This document shows, piece after piece, positions 1 to 7,656 of a DNA stretch of 9,367 bases (position 1 is its first letter; the number at the start of each line of letters is the position of its first letter). Origin of the DNA: Bacteroidetes bacterium ADurb.Bin302 (GTDB taxonomy: Bacteria > Bacteroidota > Bacteroidia > Bacteroidales > Paludibacteraceae); the NCBI GenBank assembly GCA_002069025.1, contig MWBK01000099.1, positions 1 through 9,367 of the forward strand. Direction: 5' to 3'. The notes beneath the pieces are model-generated. The model did no database searches and had not been told where the DNA came from. It worked only from the letters and a program-made list of their open reading frames with translations. A program made the translations under genes and the position numbers.

Positions 1-148
1 GGTCACTCTCGCCCCATCCATGGGGCTCGCCCCCTTACGCTGCTTCGCCTTCGCAGGGTGTTCCTGCCATGCTCCGTCAACAACTCCTGAATATTTATAC
101 ATCCAAATAGGTTTTTTTGGGTAACAGCGGACATTTTTGGTGTGTTGC
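1..148. other. Unidentified sequence abutting the broken GT4 gene, GC-rich at its outer end
   Basis: From about 148 leftwards the sequence no longer encodes the glycosyltransferase family. Bases 1-60 are 68% GC (hand count), against about one third in the neighbouring cluster. Two forward frames stay open from the window edge, one to TGA at 88-90 and one to TAA at 122-124, so a plus-strand gene end is possible, though no product is recognised. Other signs are inverted repeats at 11-33, a doubled CTTCGC (43-54) and a GCAGG/CCTGC stem (53-67). The edge of an insertion sequence or other mobile element is the likeliest reading. I cannot assign a family, and no target duplication can be seen because only one side is in view. 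Confidence 0.5.
11..33. repeat. Overlapping inverted repeats able to form alternative hairpins
   Basis: GCCCCAT (11-17) is the inverse of ATGGGGC (20-26), and GGGGC (22-26) is also the inverse of GCCCC (29-33). The arm at 22-26 can pair either way, so the two hairpins exclude each other. This layout occurs at ends of some mobile elements and in structured RNAs. Here it may also just reflect GC-rich sequence. Confidence 0.7.
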
Positions 149-805
149 TTCATTCGTCCCCTTATCCCTGTCCATCCGCCCCACGAAACCAAATACAAAT
201 CGGCCTTTAAGTATGGGATATTCTTCAATGACAGCAGCCTTATATGTTTCTTTCTTCGACTTGTCAAACACCTTGAAATCTACCCCGATTGTTCCTCCTG
301 CACCAATTATTACGGCTTTCTTCTTTGGATAATGTCTTTCGGAAACAGCAAACAACAGGTTCTTTTGGCTTGCCGGTCGTATGTGGGTTGACAATTTACA
401 AGTCAGAACTTCCAATGCTTTGAAAAACTTCCGCTTCATGCCCTCAAATCCCACATAGCGGATTCCCCATTGACAATAAACCCTGAGGGGACAACCAACC
501 ATGAATGCAGCTATAGAAGCATATAACGATGCGTTGGGAGTAGCATATTGGATATAATCGAATCGTTCAAGGCGGAATATCTTGTAAAACGCCCAAATGG
601 ATTTGAGCATCTCTATTGGATTTGTTCCACGGGACATTTGCAAGTTGATGCAATGGAATTCATTCTTATGTTTATTGAAGAAGTCCTCACTCATCGAAGA
701 AATAAGCGTTATATCATACCCCTCGTCTTTCAATTTACGCATGGCATCTACCACAAATGAAGAAAGAGTGATATCAACAGTGGTAATGGCACAAAGTTTT
801 TTCAT
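95..805 (-). pseudogene. GT4-type glycosyltransferase, truncated after the first half
   Basis: The 236-residue reading frame starts with MKKLCAITTVDITLSSFVVD, the N-terminal Rossmann-like domain of a GT-B enzyme. It continues through the conserved CQWGIRYVGF (111-120) and RPASQKNL (143-150) to VFGFVGRMDRDKGTNE (204-219), the start of the C-terminal domain with Arg210 and Lys215. After Glu219 (base 149) the remaining 17 residues have no family resemblance and run to a TAA at 95-97. The nucleotide-binding half with the EX7E motif, about 130-150 residues, is absent. The intact part shows no internal stops, so the break looks recent and coincides with a change to unrelated, GC-rich sequence. The enzyme should be inactive, unless the rest lies beyond the window as a separate piece. 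It would have been the last sugar transferase of the cluster visible here. Confidence 0.85.
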
Positions 806-842
806 CGCTTAACAACTTTATAAGGCTTAAACATCAAAATGT

Positions 843-1694
843 CTATGGATTGCAAGATAATAATGGCCTACATTCTTGGAGGAAATCAATATTTTCCTGT
901 TCTGTAAGTTCTTTCCCCCTATGCGATAATATTTGTTCGATAGACAAGAATCTAAATCGAATACTTTGAACCAAATATTTAATGCTTAATTCTATCACTC
1001 CACGGAATTTATTTTTTTTTGCATTATCAGAAAGTCGTATCTTATATGAGTTTAAAATTTTTTGCTTTGTAACAGAGTCAAATTCAGAGTAATAGTATAA
1101 TATATTAGGGTCTAAATAATATGTTCCACCTTTAAGGTAACGTACTAAAAAATCAGCATCTTCACCAGACTTTAGGAAGCCGTTATACTTAAACAATTTG
1201 GCGCGTTGAGTAATTAGCATTGATGAAGCATGAATTGGAGGTTTCTCACCGCTATAATTAACGATTTTGACAATTTCTGCTCCACGGCGACGCCTTAAAT
1301 CTGTGTTCGTACCAAATGAACAAATCGCAGAACTAACTAAAATTATATTTGGGTTGTTTTCCATAATCTTAACTTGCATTTCTATCTTATTTCGTTTGTA
1401 AAGATCATCAGCATCTAACATTGCTAGATACTTTCCATTAGCAAGTTCAAGTGCCTTTTGTCGTGCAAAAGGTCTGCCTAGATTTTCCTTAAAATGAACA
1501 ACACGAAAACGAATGTCCTGTAGAGAATCTAAATACTCAGAAGTGCCATCAGTAGAACCGTCATCTACAATTATACATTCCCAGTTTGAATATGTCTGAG
1601 CAAGCAAAGAGGCTATTGAAGCGTGAATCAATTTCAGCCCATTAAATACAGGCATCATTATTGTAACGAGTGGTCCTTTATTTTTTTCGCTCAT
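843..1694 (-). CDS. Glycosyltransferase family 2 (GT-A fold)
   Basis: Inverting glycosyltransferase that would extend the repeating unit. The 283 residues begin with PLVTIMMPVFNG (8-19), the family 2 start. VDDGSTDGT (43-51) binds the nucleotide, and LDADD (93-97) contains the DXD metal site. GEDADFLVRYL (177-187) supplies the catalytic Glu178-Asp179 pair in the place where family 2 has its ED motif. The last 70 residues are a basic, mostly helical tail probably lying on the membrane. The start overlaps the Wzy stop by ATGA. The coding strand carries nine A's at 1012-1020 (codons near residues 226-229), after the catalytic domain, so slippage there would change only the tail. A 37-base gap leads to the next, truncated gene. 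All catalytic residues are present. Confidence 0.93.
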   Translation of the reverse strand: MSEKNKGPLVTIMMPVFNGLKLIHASIASLLAQTYSNWECIIVDDGSTDGTSEYLDSLQDIRFRVVHFKENLGRPFARQKALELANGKYLAMLDADDLYKRNKIEMQVKIMENNPNIILVSSAICSFGTNTDLRRRRGAEIVKIVNYSGEKPPIHASSMLITQRAKLFKYNGFLKSGEDADFLVRYLKGGTYYLDPNILYYYSEFDSVTKQKILNSYKIRLSDNAKKNKFRGVIELSIKYLVQSIRFRFLSIEQILSHRGKELTEQENIDFLQECRPLLSCNP

Positions 1695-2776
1695 ATCAGT
1701 GAATTAAAGAATAAGTAAAATATGACAAAATAATTTATCTTTCTGTTCGTCCTTAGCGAATCATTCAAAATGAAAGGATACGCCATTAGTAAAGGAAGTA
1801 AAAACCAAGATAAATACGCAAAACGATTATTGAAAGGCAACCTTGCTGTGAATAGCCACGCTGTATTGCAGAGAACATATATATTAAACAAGCGAGTATA
1901 CAGGCTATCTTCAATCTCATTTTTTACGATTGTAATCCATCCGAGATAGATTGGAACTGCACTATATATTAAGAAATCCCATCTAAAACCCGTATGTGAG
2001 AATTTTATCCTGCCAGCGCCCTCCATTGTGTTAAAATCTTGATTAAAGTAATTGGCTCTCTTATCACCTAACATATCGGACAGCCATCCCATATCACCAA
2101 ACGAACCCGATATAAAATATGCAATGAATATGCAAATTCCCCATACATATATATATTTCCGCGTGTTGCTATAATATGCCGTGATGATATAAGCAAATAT
2201 TGGTAATAATACAGACTTATGCAAAGAAACTGCGACTATAAACAGTATTATTTGAACAATTCGTGCTGGACAGATAAACGCATACATGACTATGGCACAT
2301 GCAGCACCGTTTCTCATTCCATTGAACCCATAAGAAAAAAAAGAGAATGCGACTATTATTAGTACAAATGCGAAAGCACGGTTTTCATTAAATAATTTCT
2401 TACAAACCACATATTGGAGTATTGTATATATGGCAGCAAAACAAAGAAACCATAGTCTTAAATCAAAGCTTTTAAACAGTTGAATAGATAGCATAAATCC
2501 TGGATCTGAATCATATTTTTTAGGAATTACACCTGTATCTTGTGCTGTTCTAAAAGATCTTGCATAATTGAGTGTATCACCAAAATATTGCCACACCTCT
2601 GGTCTAAAGGTTATAAACAGAATAATTATAAGGCAACAAATTGGCGCTAATTGTTTATTCAGCAAGTAGGACTGCTTATTTTGTTGAAAAACATACAGTA
2701 ACGTAAAAAGCACAATTATAGTATCGTATGCAAATAAATACCATCGTGCAAATTCCAAACTTGCAGGAATTCCCAT
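1691..2776 (-). CDS. wzy: EpsG-like oligosaccharide repeat-unit polymerase (Wzy)
   Basis: Integral inner-membrane protein that would join flipped repeating units into polymer on the periplasmic side. The 361 residues hold about 10-12 hydrophobic segments (for example 11-30, 45-58, 106-124, 134-149, 207-224, 267-283, 318-336, 347-361). Features seen in EpsG-family proteins are a GDTLNY motif after the second segment (66-71), an NGMRNGAA motif (152-159) where the family often has a conserved Arg, HKS (186-188) after a helix, and FNNRFAYLSW (315-324) near the end. A loop of about 45 residues (225-265) is the probable periplasmic region. The ATG at 2776 was chosen as it leads straight into the first helix; the preceding 48 bases contain no other gene. 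The end overlaps the GT2 start by ATGA. Wzy proteins diverge greatly, so the call rests on topology, motifs and context. Confidence 0.87.
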   Translation of the reverse strand: MGIPASLEFARWYLFAYDTIIVLFTLLYVFQQNKQSYLLNKQLAPICCLIIILFITFRPEVWQYFGDTLNYARSFRTAQDTGVIPKKYDSDPGFMLSIQLFKSFDLRLWFLCFAAIYTILQYVVCKKLFNENRAFAFVLIIVAFSFFSYGFNGMRNGAACAIVMYAFICPARIVQIILFIVAVSLHKSVLLPIFAYIITAYYSNTRKYIYVWGICIFIAYFISGSFGDMGWLSDMLGDKRANYFNQDFNTMEGAGRIKFSHTGFRWDFLIYSAVPIYLGWITIVKNEIEDSLYTRLFNIYVLCNTAWLFTARLPFNNRFAYLSWFLLPLLMAYPFILNDSLRTNRKINYFVIFYLFFNSLI

Positions 2777-2824
2777 ATTTTTGAAAATAGGCTGTTTAGA
2801 CTATAAAAAGTTGTCAATGACACC

Positions 2825-3916
2825 TTAATATGTTTTGATAAACGCAAATAATTTTTCCATGTATTCTGCCCAACTGCATTCCTTCAATACTCGCAATCGT
2901 GCTACGGCTCCTTGACTTTGAGCGTATTCCTTGTCGTCTATGAGCTTTTTTAGTAAAGTCATTAATTTTGATGATGAATCTTGCTCAATCAACCACCCTC
3001 CATTCCCATCGGAAATAGCACTAGGAATACCCCCTGCGTTTGTTCCTATGGTTGCTGTTCCACATGCTTGTGCCTCGACAAAAACTAATCCAAAACCTTC
3101 TACATGGTGATTATTAGGCTCTTCGCGAGTACACAAGATAAAAATATCGTTTGAGGAATAGAAATCACATAACTCTTGTTCTGGAACAAAACCTTTAAAC
3201 TGAACTATACTATTTAAATTGAGCATTTCAGTGAGTTGCTTTAGCTCCTCTAAGTAAGGCCCTTTTCCTCCAATAGTTAAATTTATTCTCGATTGGTATG
3301 TTTTAGGCAAAGAGGCGATTGTTTTAAGAACAAAATCATGACCTTTAAATTTCTCAATACGAGAAATTGTACATACCCGCAAAATGTTGTCGGTTGTGTT
3401 TTTTGTTTTTGTCGGGTGAAACAACTTTGAATCTACAGGCAAAGCAATTGTTGTACTTCGTATGTTCTTGTCAAGCGAACTTATAAGTCGCTCTGTGTAT
3501 TGACTGTTTGCTATTGCTCCCTTACAATGATTTAATACCCACTTACGGTAAACAGGTTTTATATGCTTTTTAAAAAAGCCTTTCCCCGACATCAATTCAG
3601 CTCCATGACATAAAATATACGTGTCCCTTCCGCTTAATAAAGACAAGAAACCTGCAGGATGCCAAGTATCGCATAATACTATATCATCATTTGTCGTGTT
3701 GTTTCTCAAGAATTTTAGGATTCTCCACTCTAAAATTCCTCTCTTTCCAGAAATACGAACGACGTTATCGCTATCAGAATGGTCACTTCTTACATTTGTC
3801 ACCACTAAATAGGGATAAGAACGTCCCTTTAATTCTCTAACAATTCCTCCACACAATCTTGCAATACCACCATTATTGGGAGGATAGTCATAGCTCAATA
3901 AAACCAATCGTTTCAT
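2825..3916 (-). CDS. Glycosyltransferase family 4 (GT-B fold, complete)
   Basis: Retaining GT-B glycosyltransferase adding one sugar to the lipid-linked repeating unit. The N-terminal domain begins LSYDYPPNNGGIARL (7-21), the glycine-rich loop usual for GT4 enzymes that face the acceptor. CHGAEL (103-108) contains a conserved histidine. The C-terminal domain starts with SRIEKFKG (185-192), giving the phosphate-binding Arg186 and Lys191. The EX7E motif is Glu273 to Glu281 within EGFGLVFVEAQACG, followed by GGIP near 295 and GGWL near 306 in the nucleotide-binding region. At 363 residues it is full length for the family. The start is an ATGA overlap with the GT8 stop; a 48-base gap separates it from the Wzy gene upstream. 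It differs clearly from the broken GT4-type gene at the left edge and is not a duplicate of it. Confidence 0.94.
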   Translation of the reverse strand: MKRLVLLSYDYPPNNGGIARLCGGIVRELKGRSYPYLVVTNVRSDHSDSDNVVRISGKRGILEWRILKFLRNNTTNDDIVLCDTWHPAGFLSLLSGRDTYILCHGAELMSGKGFFKKHIKPVYRKWVLNHCKGAIANSQYTERLISSLDKNIRSTTIALPVDSKLFHPTKTKNTTDNILRVCTISRIEKFKGHDFVLKTIASLPKTYQSRINLTIGGKGPYLEELKQLTEMLNLNSIVQFKGFVPEQELCDFYSSNDIFILCTREEPNNHHVEGFGLVFVEAQACGTATIGTNAGGIPSAISDGNGGWLIEQDSSSKLMTLLKKLIDDKEYAQSQGAVARLRVLKECSWAEYMEKLFAFIKTY

Positions 3917-4866
3917 TTTATGCTGAATTTAAGTAGTAAATATATCGGCTGCAAATACCTGAAACAAAGCATTCTTAAGATTCGTGTAATCCCATTTTTG
4001 TTTTTTTGAAGCCCATGATAAAAAAATGGAGTTTCTTTTAGTAATTCCCTGTAGCAATTTCTTTTAGGGTGAAGGCAAAAACGAAACCAAGGTCGTCCTA
4101 CGAAGAATGAGGTAAAATGCAATATTGTTGGGCTATTTTTTGCTTGTTCTACCTCTTCTTTTGAGTAGAATTTATCAATACAATGGAATTTTAAAAGGTC
4201 TTCATATCTGTGTATAGCATATATAGGCGATTGAACATTATATATGAGAGGGAGCAACTGATGATTACGCAAAACTCCGTTTATAACGCCTTGGTCTAAA
4301 TGTGGAACTTTCGCATTGAATTTCTTGATAAAATCCAAGAAACGAATTGTGATACTAGTTTCGCGCCACTTCTTTAGATTAATCAGAAGCACACCGGCAT
4401 TTATATATGAATCTTCTTTATTTAATCCGATTTGAATTTTCATTTCCGGGTACATCGTATCTTCAACTCCACATATCATGCTATCACCCATAGGAAAATC
4501 CTGCAACGATGAAATATCACGCACTATTAATGTGTCGCAATCTAAATACAAGACCTTATCGATATTCTTCGGTAAAATCTCTGCGAGAAATAACCTTGAA
4601 TAAGTGCTGATTGTCAAATTGGCAATAGCTATCCCTATTGGAAGAGTGTTGAAGAAACTGCTTATCTCAATAACATTATATACTATCCCAATGCTATCCA
4701 ACATTTTCCTTAGTTTGCCCTCAACATGAGTGGAAAGATTGTTCCCAAGTATATAAAACTCATACAAAGATATGTCTTGTGCTGTTTTATATATACTTAA
4801 TATGGATACTGCTACGTGTTGAGCATAATTATCATCTGTAGCATATACTATGGACAGTTTACTCAT
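3913..4866 (-). CDS. Glycosyltransferase family 8 (LgtC/WaaJ-like)
   Basis: Retaining glycosyltransferase of the GT-A fold that would add a hexose, often galactose or glucose, to the growing repeating unit at the cytoplasmic membrane face. The 317 residues open with LSIVYATDDNYAQH (4-17), a GT8 hallmark. The metal-binding DXD is Asp109-Cys110-Asp111 within YLDCDTL. YINAG (154-158) and HLDQG (189-193) form the acceptor/donor pocket, and LHFTSFFVGRPW (249-260) supplies the third metal ligand, His250, with Arg in place of the common Lys before Pro-Trp. The C-terminal 40 residues are basic and hydrophobic, consistent with peripheral membrane binding. The gene starts 3 bases after the CysE-like gene and overlaps the following GT4 gene by ATGA. 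All key residues are present, so it should be active. The exact sugar and linkage are unknown. Confidence 0.93.
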   Translation of the reverse strand: MSKLSIVYATDDNYAQHVAVSILSIYKTAQDISLYEFYILGNNLSTHVEGKLRKMLDSIGIVYNVIEISSFFNTLPIGIAIANLTISTYSRLFLAEILPKNIDKVLYLDCDTLIVRDISSLQDFPMGDSMICGVEDTMYPEMKIQIGLNKEDSYINAGVLLINLKKWRETSITIRFLDFIKKFNAKVPHLDQGVINGVLRNHQLLPLIYNVQSPIYAIHRYEDLLKFHCIDKFYSKEEVEQAKNSPTILHFTSFFVGRPWFRFCLHPKRNCYRELLKETPFFYHGLQKNKNGITRILRMLCFRYLQPIYLLLKFSIK

Positions 4867-4869
4867 GTG

Positions 4870-5451
4870 CTAATTGGTTTTAATTACACGACCTGGATTC
4901 CCAACAATTATGGCTCCATCTGAAACGTTCTTCACAACAACTGCACCTGCTCCTATTGTGACACTATTCCCGATTACAATATCGCCAATGATAATTGCGC
5001 CAGCTCCGATATATACATTGTCGCCTATTGTCGGGCGCATATTCTCATCGTCATTCTTATTTCCTATTGTTATATTGTTTTTTATATGGCATCCCACCCC
5101 TATATGCTTGGCATTCAGTATTGTAGAAAATGGATGGCTCCAAGTGATTCCTCCTGCAATTTTAGTAGCATAAGGAATGTGAAAGCCCTTGTCCTTAAAG
5201 ATGTACAAATACCTGATTTTTGTGTTCCTACATCTGTATTTGACTAACTGGTGAAAATAAGCATCCGTCCCAAGAAGATACAAGAACTTAACGAGAACTG
5301 GCATCTTGCAAATTGATTTCAAGCGAGCCGTTTGCGCGTTTATGTCCTCATTCAATTCGTTTCTTTCGCCACACACAAGATATAGCAATATATACGGAAT
5401 GTATATAACACTTCGCAATAGTCTGGACAATTCCAATATCGACAAGTTCAT
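4870..5451 (-). CDS. Serine acetyltransferase-like (CysE-type) hexapeptide acyltransferase
   Basis: A 193-residue acyltransferase with a helical N-terminal part (about 1-80) and a left-handed beta-helix of hexapeptide repeats (about 95-190). SHPF carries His106, which aligns by eye with the catalytic histidine of CysE. The GVGCHIKNNITIG block and IGDNVYIGAGAIIIGDIVIG (142-161) are the usual coil repeats, followed by IVGNPGRVIK near the end. Where CysE has a GDRHP motif that helps bind serine, this protein reads ENMRP (136-140), so the acceptor is more likely a sugar or a modified sugar than free serine. It starts by a 4-base ATGA overlap with the flippase gene and ends 3 bases before the GT8 gene. 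Such CysE-like genes are frequent in capsule loci and are often annotated as serine acetyltransferase by default. The fold is certain; the acceptor is inferred. Confidence 0.88.
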   Translation of the reverse strand: MNLSILELSRLLRSVIYIPYILLYLVCGERNELNEDINAQTARLKSICKMPVLVKFLYLLGTDAYFHQLVKYRCRNTKIRYLYIFKDKGFHIPYATKIAGGITWSHPFSTILNAKHIGVGCHIKNNITIGNKNDDENMRPTIGDNVYIGAGAIIIGDIVIGNSVTIGAGAVVVKNVSDGAIIVGNPGRVIKTN

Positions 5452-6953
5452 TTTCTATTAATTTGGATAATTCGTGTCAATAACTCTATGCAGATGCTGC
5501 GATATTGATAAATGCAAACAGCCAAATAGCAGACCTCTATTATTATAGTGAAACCAATGCCAATTGATATGCCATAATATTCCGTTATGGCATATATTGC
5601 TGCGAGTGACAATATTATTGTCAACACAGGCAATAACAAGTGCCGCAGGTAATCACCGAGCTCAACGGCAGTGTATTTCCATGAAACAAGTATTCTGGTA
5701 ATGTACGACCAGAATACGGCTATCATATCCATCACATAGACAACTGTGAGTTCCATGCTCATTTTGAGAAATAATATAGAAATGGGAATAACGCTGATAT
5801 TTATGATAAAGATGGAGATTTGCAGCATCTTAATCTTCCCCGATGCGTTAATCAGGTTAATCAATGGACTGGAAAGTGCATCAAAAAGTCCCATTGTCAA
5901 TACTATGATAGTGAATTGCGAAGTGTAATTAGGCACGTTCTCGCCCAACCACAGATGCAATATGGAATCAATATTAAACACTATTGGAATAATCATAAGC
6001 ATCATTATGTGGAAAGACAGGAAGCTGAAATTGTACAGGTCCCTTATATTTTTATTTTGGTTCTCGACGACAGTGTTTTTAAGCTGATACGATGAGAATG
6101 CTGTTTGGAAATTTGATGCGAAACTATACACAGCATAATACACTTGCTGACTAATAGCACGTGCCGCATTAACCACTGCTCCTCCAAATATATTTAATAT
6201 GAAATTTAATGATTGAGCTTTTACTATATGCGACATACTGCCAATAATACTTAGCGATGAAAAACCAAATAATTTCTTTAGCGTCATTCTGCACCCATTA
6301 AACGAGGGCGTGATTTCTTTAAACTTGATGCGACAATAACCAATATAAAGTAATAGATAGATGGCGTTTACAACTAATACCAACCATGCATACGCTTCGA
6401 GTTTGTCACCATTTACTAATAACAATAAATATACAATTCCGAGTTTTGACACAACCTCAACTATACACAAATATGCGTATGCAGTCATTCTCTCATAAGA
6501 TATTATTATTGCATTAAAAATGGACTTGACTAAGTTAAAGGCGAAACTTATAATACTTGTTTGAAAGACAATGTTCGCGCAGCTTAACCGATTAGGCTCT
6601 ATAACTAAATGATTTTTTATGAACCATAAACCAGCCGTTTCGCTTAATGCTATTACTATGCTTACTATGCCAGTCATCAGTATTAGGCTCGCACCCAATA
6701 TTTTTCTTTGTTCGGTTACATTGTTTACAGCTATTTCCATGCAAAAGAATCGTTGGAAAGTCACAGTCAATGATTGACTTAGAAAACCTAACATAGCAAC
6801 TACACCTCCAACGACATTGTATATGCCGAAATCCTCAACGCCTAATATCTCTAATATTATACGTGAGGTATATAGCGATACCAATAAGGTTACGGCCATT
6901 CTAATATATAGAATGAACGTATTCCTATACACTCGTTTAGATGAGTTATTCAC
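5448..6953 (-). CDS. wzx: Wzx-type polysaccharide repeat-unit flippase
   Basis: Multi-spanning inner-membrane protein of the MOP/PST flippase type, expected to move the undecaprenyl-linked repeating unit to the periplasmic face for polymerisation. The 501 residues contain about 12-13 hydrophobic helices, beginning near 13-33 and 42-65 and ending near 438-457 and 462-483. The N-terminal run SLYTSRIILEILGVEDFGIY (26-45) is typical of Bacteroidales capsule flippases and supports the chosen start. That start is a GTG at 6953 inside the end of the preceding acetyltransferase gene; the rare codon and 8-base overlap suggest translational coupling. The 3' end overlaps the next gene by 4 bases (ATGA). 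GC is low (33% over 6301-6360, counted by hand), as usual for strain-specific flippases. The substrate cannot be predicted. Confidence 0.93.
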   Translation of the reverse strand: MNNSSKRVYRNTFILYIRMAVTLLVSLYTSRIILEILGVEDFGIYNVVGGVVAMLGFLSQSLTVTFQRFFCMEIAVNNVTEQRKILGASLILMTGIVSIVIALSETAGLWFIKNHLVIEPNRLSCANIVFQTSIISFAFNLVKSIFNAIIISYERMTAYAYLCIVEVVSKLGIVYLLLLVNGDKLEAYAWLVLVVNAIYLLLYIGYCRIKFKEITPSFNGCRMTLKKLFGFSSLSIIGSMSHIVKAQSLNFILNIFGGAVVNAARAISQQVYYAVYSFASNFQTAFSSYQLKNTVVENQNKNIRDLYNFSFLSFHIMMLMIIPIVFNIDSILHLWLGENVPNYTSQFTIIVLTMGLFDALSSPLINLINASGKIKMLQISIFIINISVIPISILFLKMSMELTVVYVMDMIAVFWSYITRILVSWKYTAVELGDYLRHLLLPVLTIILSLAAIYAITEYYGISIGIGFTIIIEVCYLAVCIYQYRSICIELLTRIIQINRK

Positions 6954-7557
6954 AACTAATTTGCTTGATTACTTTTGCGGGGATTCCTGCTGCAATGCAA
7001 TTGGCAGGAACATCTTTGGTGACTATGGCACCTGCTGCTATGATTGAATTATCTCCGATATGCACCCCATGATGGATTCTTGCTCCTTCACCAACCCATA
7101 CATTTTCTCCAATTATTACAGGTGAATGTGCTGAATGTTTCCACAGACGCATATCTCCATTCAAAGCATCTTCTTTCATTTTACGCCTGAAAACTGGGTC
7201 TATGGGATGATTTCCATTATCACTCACAACAACCCGGTCGGCGATGGCCGTGTAATCACCAATGACTACATTATCCACGCAGCGAATAATAGAACCTAAT
7301 CCTAAACGCGTATATGACCCCATTATTACTTTCCCACCATGTTGCGACTGGATGGTGCCGTACAAAGTGACATATTCGCCCAATATTATATTTCCCTTAG
7401 TAGAGCCATCGGAAAGTAAAATTTGACAAGCTTTGTTGAAATTATACCTTTTCCCTTTTAATATTGCAGACTTACTAATCCGTCGCCAGCTTCTTTTTTT
7501 TTCAATTTTCAGCTTCAGTTTGCTAAGCCTTAAATGAAATTTTGATATAATTGACAT
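6946..7557 (-). CDS. Left-handed beta-helix sugar O-acetyltransferase (LacA/NodL/Maa-like)
   Basis: Likely transfers an acetyl group from acetyl-CoA to a sugar of the repeating unit or its lipid-linked precursor in the cytoplasm. The 203-residue product has a basic N-terminal stretch (about 6-38), then hexapeptide turns forming a left-handed beta-helix (about 50-195), interrupted by a loop near 112-145. The loop begins with NGNHPID, whose His117 matches the catalytic histidine of galactoside acetyltransferases. The end, VTKDVPANCIAAGIPAKVIK, is a family signature. I start at the ATG at 7557. The frame stays open to a TTG at 7620, but that extension only translates the AT-rich leader. The coding strand has nine A's in a row at 7494-7502 near residues 19-22. 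The stop overlaps the flippase start by 8 bases. The family is secure; the acceptor sugar is unknown. Confidence 0.9.
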   Translation of the reverse strand: MSIISKFHLRLSKLKLKIEKKRSWRRISKSAILKGKRYNFNKACQILLSDGSTKGNIILGEYVTLYGTIQSQHGGKVIMGSYTRLGLGSIIRCVDNVVIGDYTAIADRVVVSDNGNHPIDPVFRRKMKEDALNGDMRLWKHSAHSPVIIGENVWVGEGARIHHGVHIGDNSIIAAGAIVTKDVPANCIAAGIPAKVIKQISCE

Positions 7558-7656
7558 GTTAGTTTTATTAGAATTTGTATTATGTAATTTTGTTAGAATA
7601 TAATAATATAATATTATCAATTAGTAAGTTCAATGATTTGAACCCATGATTCTTCT
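7558..7656. other. AT-rich intergenic leader before the first acetyltransferase
   Basis: Lies between the palindrome and the ATG at 7557 and is extremely AT-rich between about 7593 and 7621. It holds a small perfect hairpin, GTTCAA (7628-7633) with TTGAAC (7638-7643) around a 4-base loop. I looked on the minus strand for the Bacteroides-type promoter (a TTTG box and TAnnTTTG) and did not find it. A promoter cannot be excluded, because this is the only sizeable gap inside the cluster and sits where base composition changes. Confidence 0.5.

Noticed and set aside
806..842. Possible promoter in the gap before the truncated GT4 gene (TAAAGTTG after TTTG)
   Set aside because: The -7 box has a mismatch and the spacing to TTTG is about 14 bases rather than about 19-20; simple operon read-through explains expression.
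4874..5173. A 99-codon plus-strand frame opposite the CysE-like gene
   Set aside because: It mirrors the repetitive hexapeptide coding sequence, and its proline/isoleucine-rich translation is what the reverse of such repeats gives.
7585..7592. TAATTTTG on the plus strand, matching the Bacteroides -7 promoter consensus
   Set aside because: No properly spaced TTTG box upstream, and it would point antisense to the phosphatase. Such a match is easily found by chance in AT-rich DNA.
7558..7620. A longer start (TTG at 7620) for the LacA/NodL-like acetyltransferase
   Set aside because: The 21 extra residues translate only the AT-rich leader and do not resemble the family; the ATG at 7557 is better.
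7631..7646. GGGTTCAAATC on the minus strand, resembling a tRNA T-arm
   Set aside because: No matching stem partners for a T-arm, anticodon arm or acceptor stem nearby; more likely part of the small GTTCAA/TTGAAC hairpin or chance.
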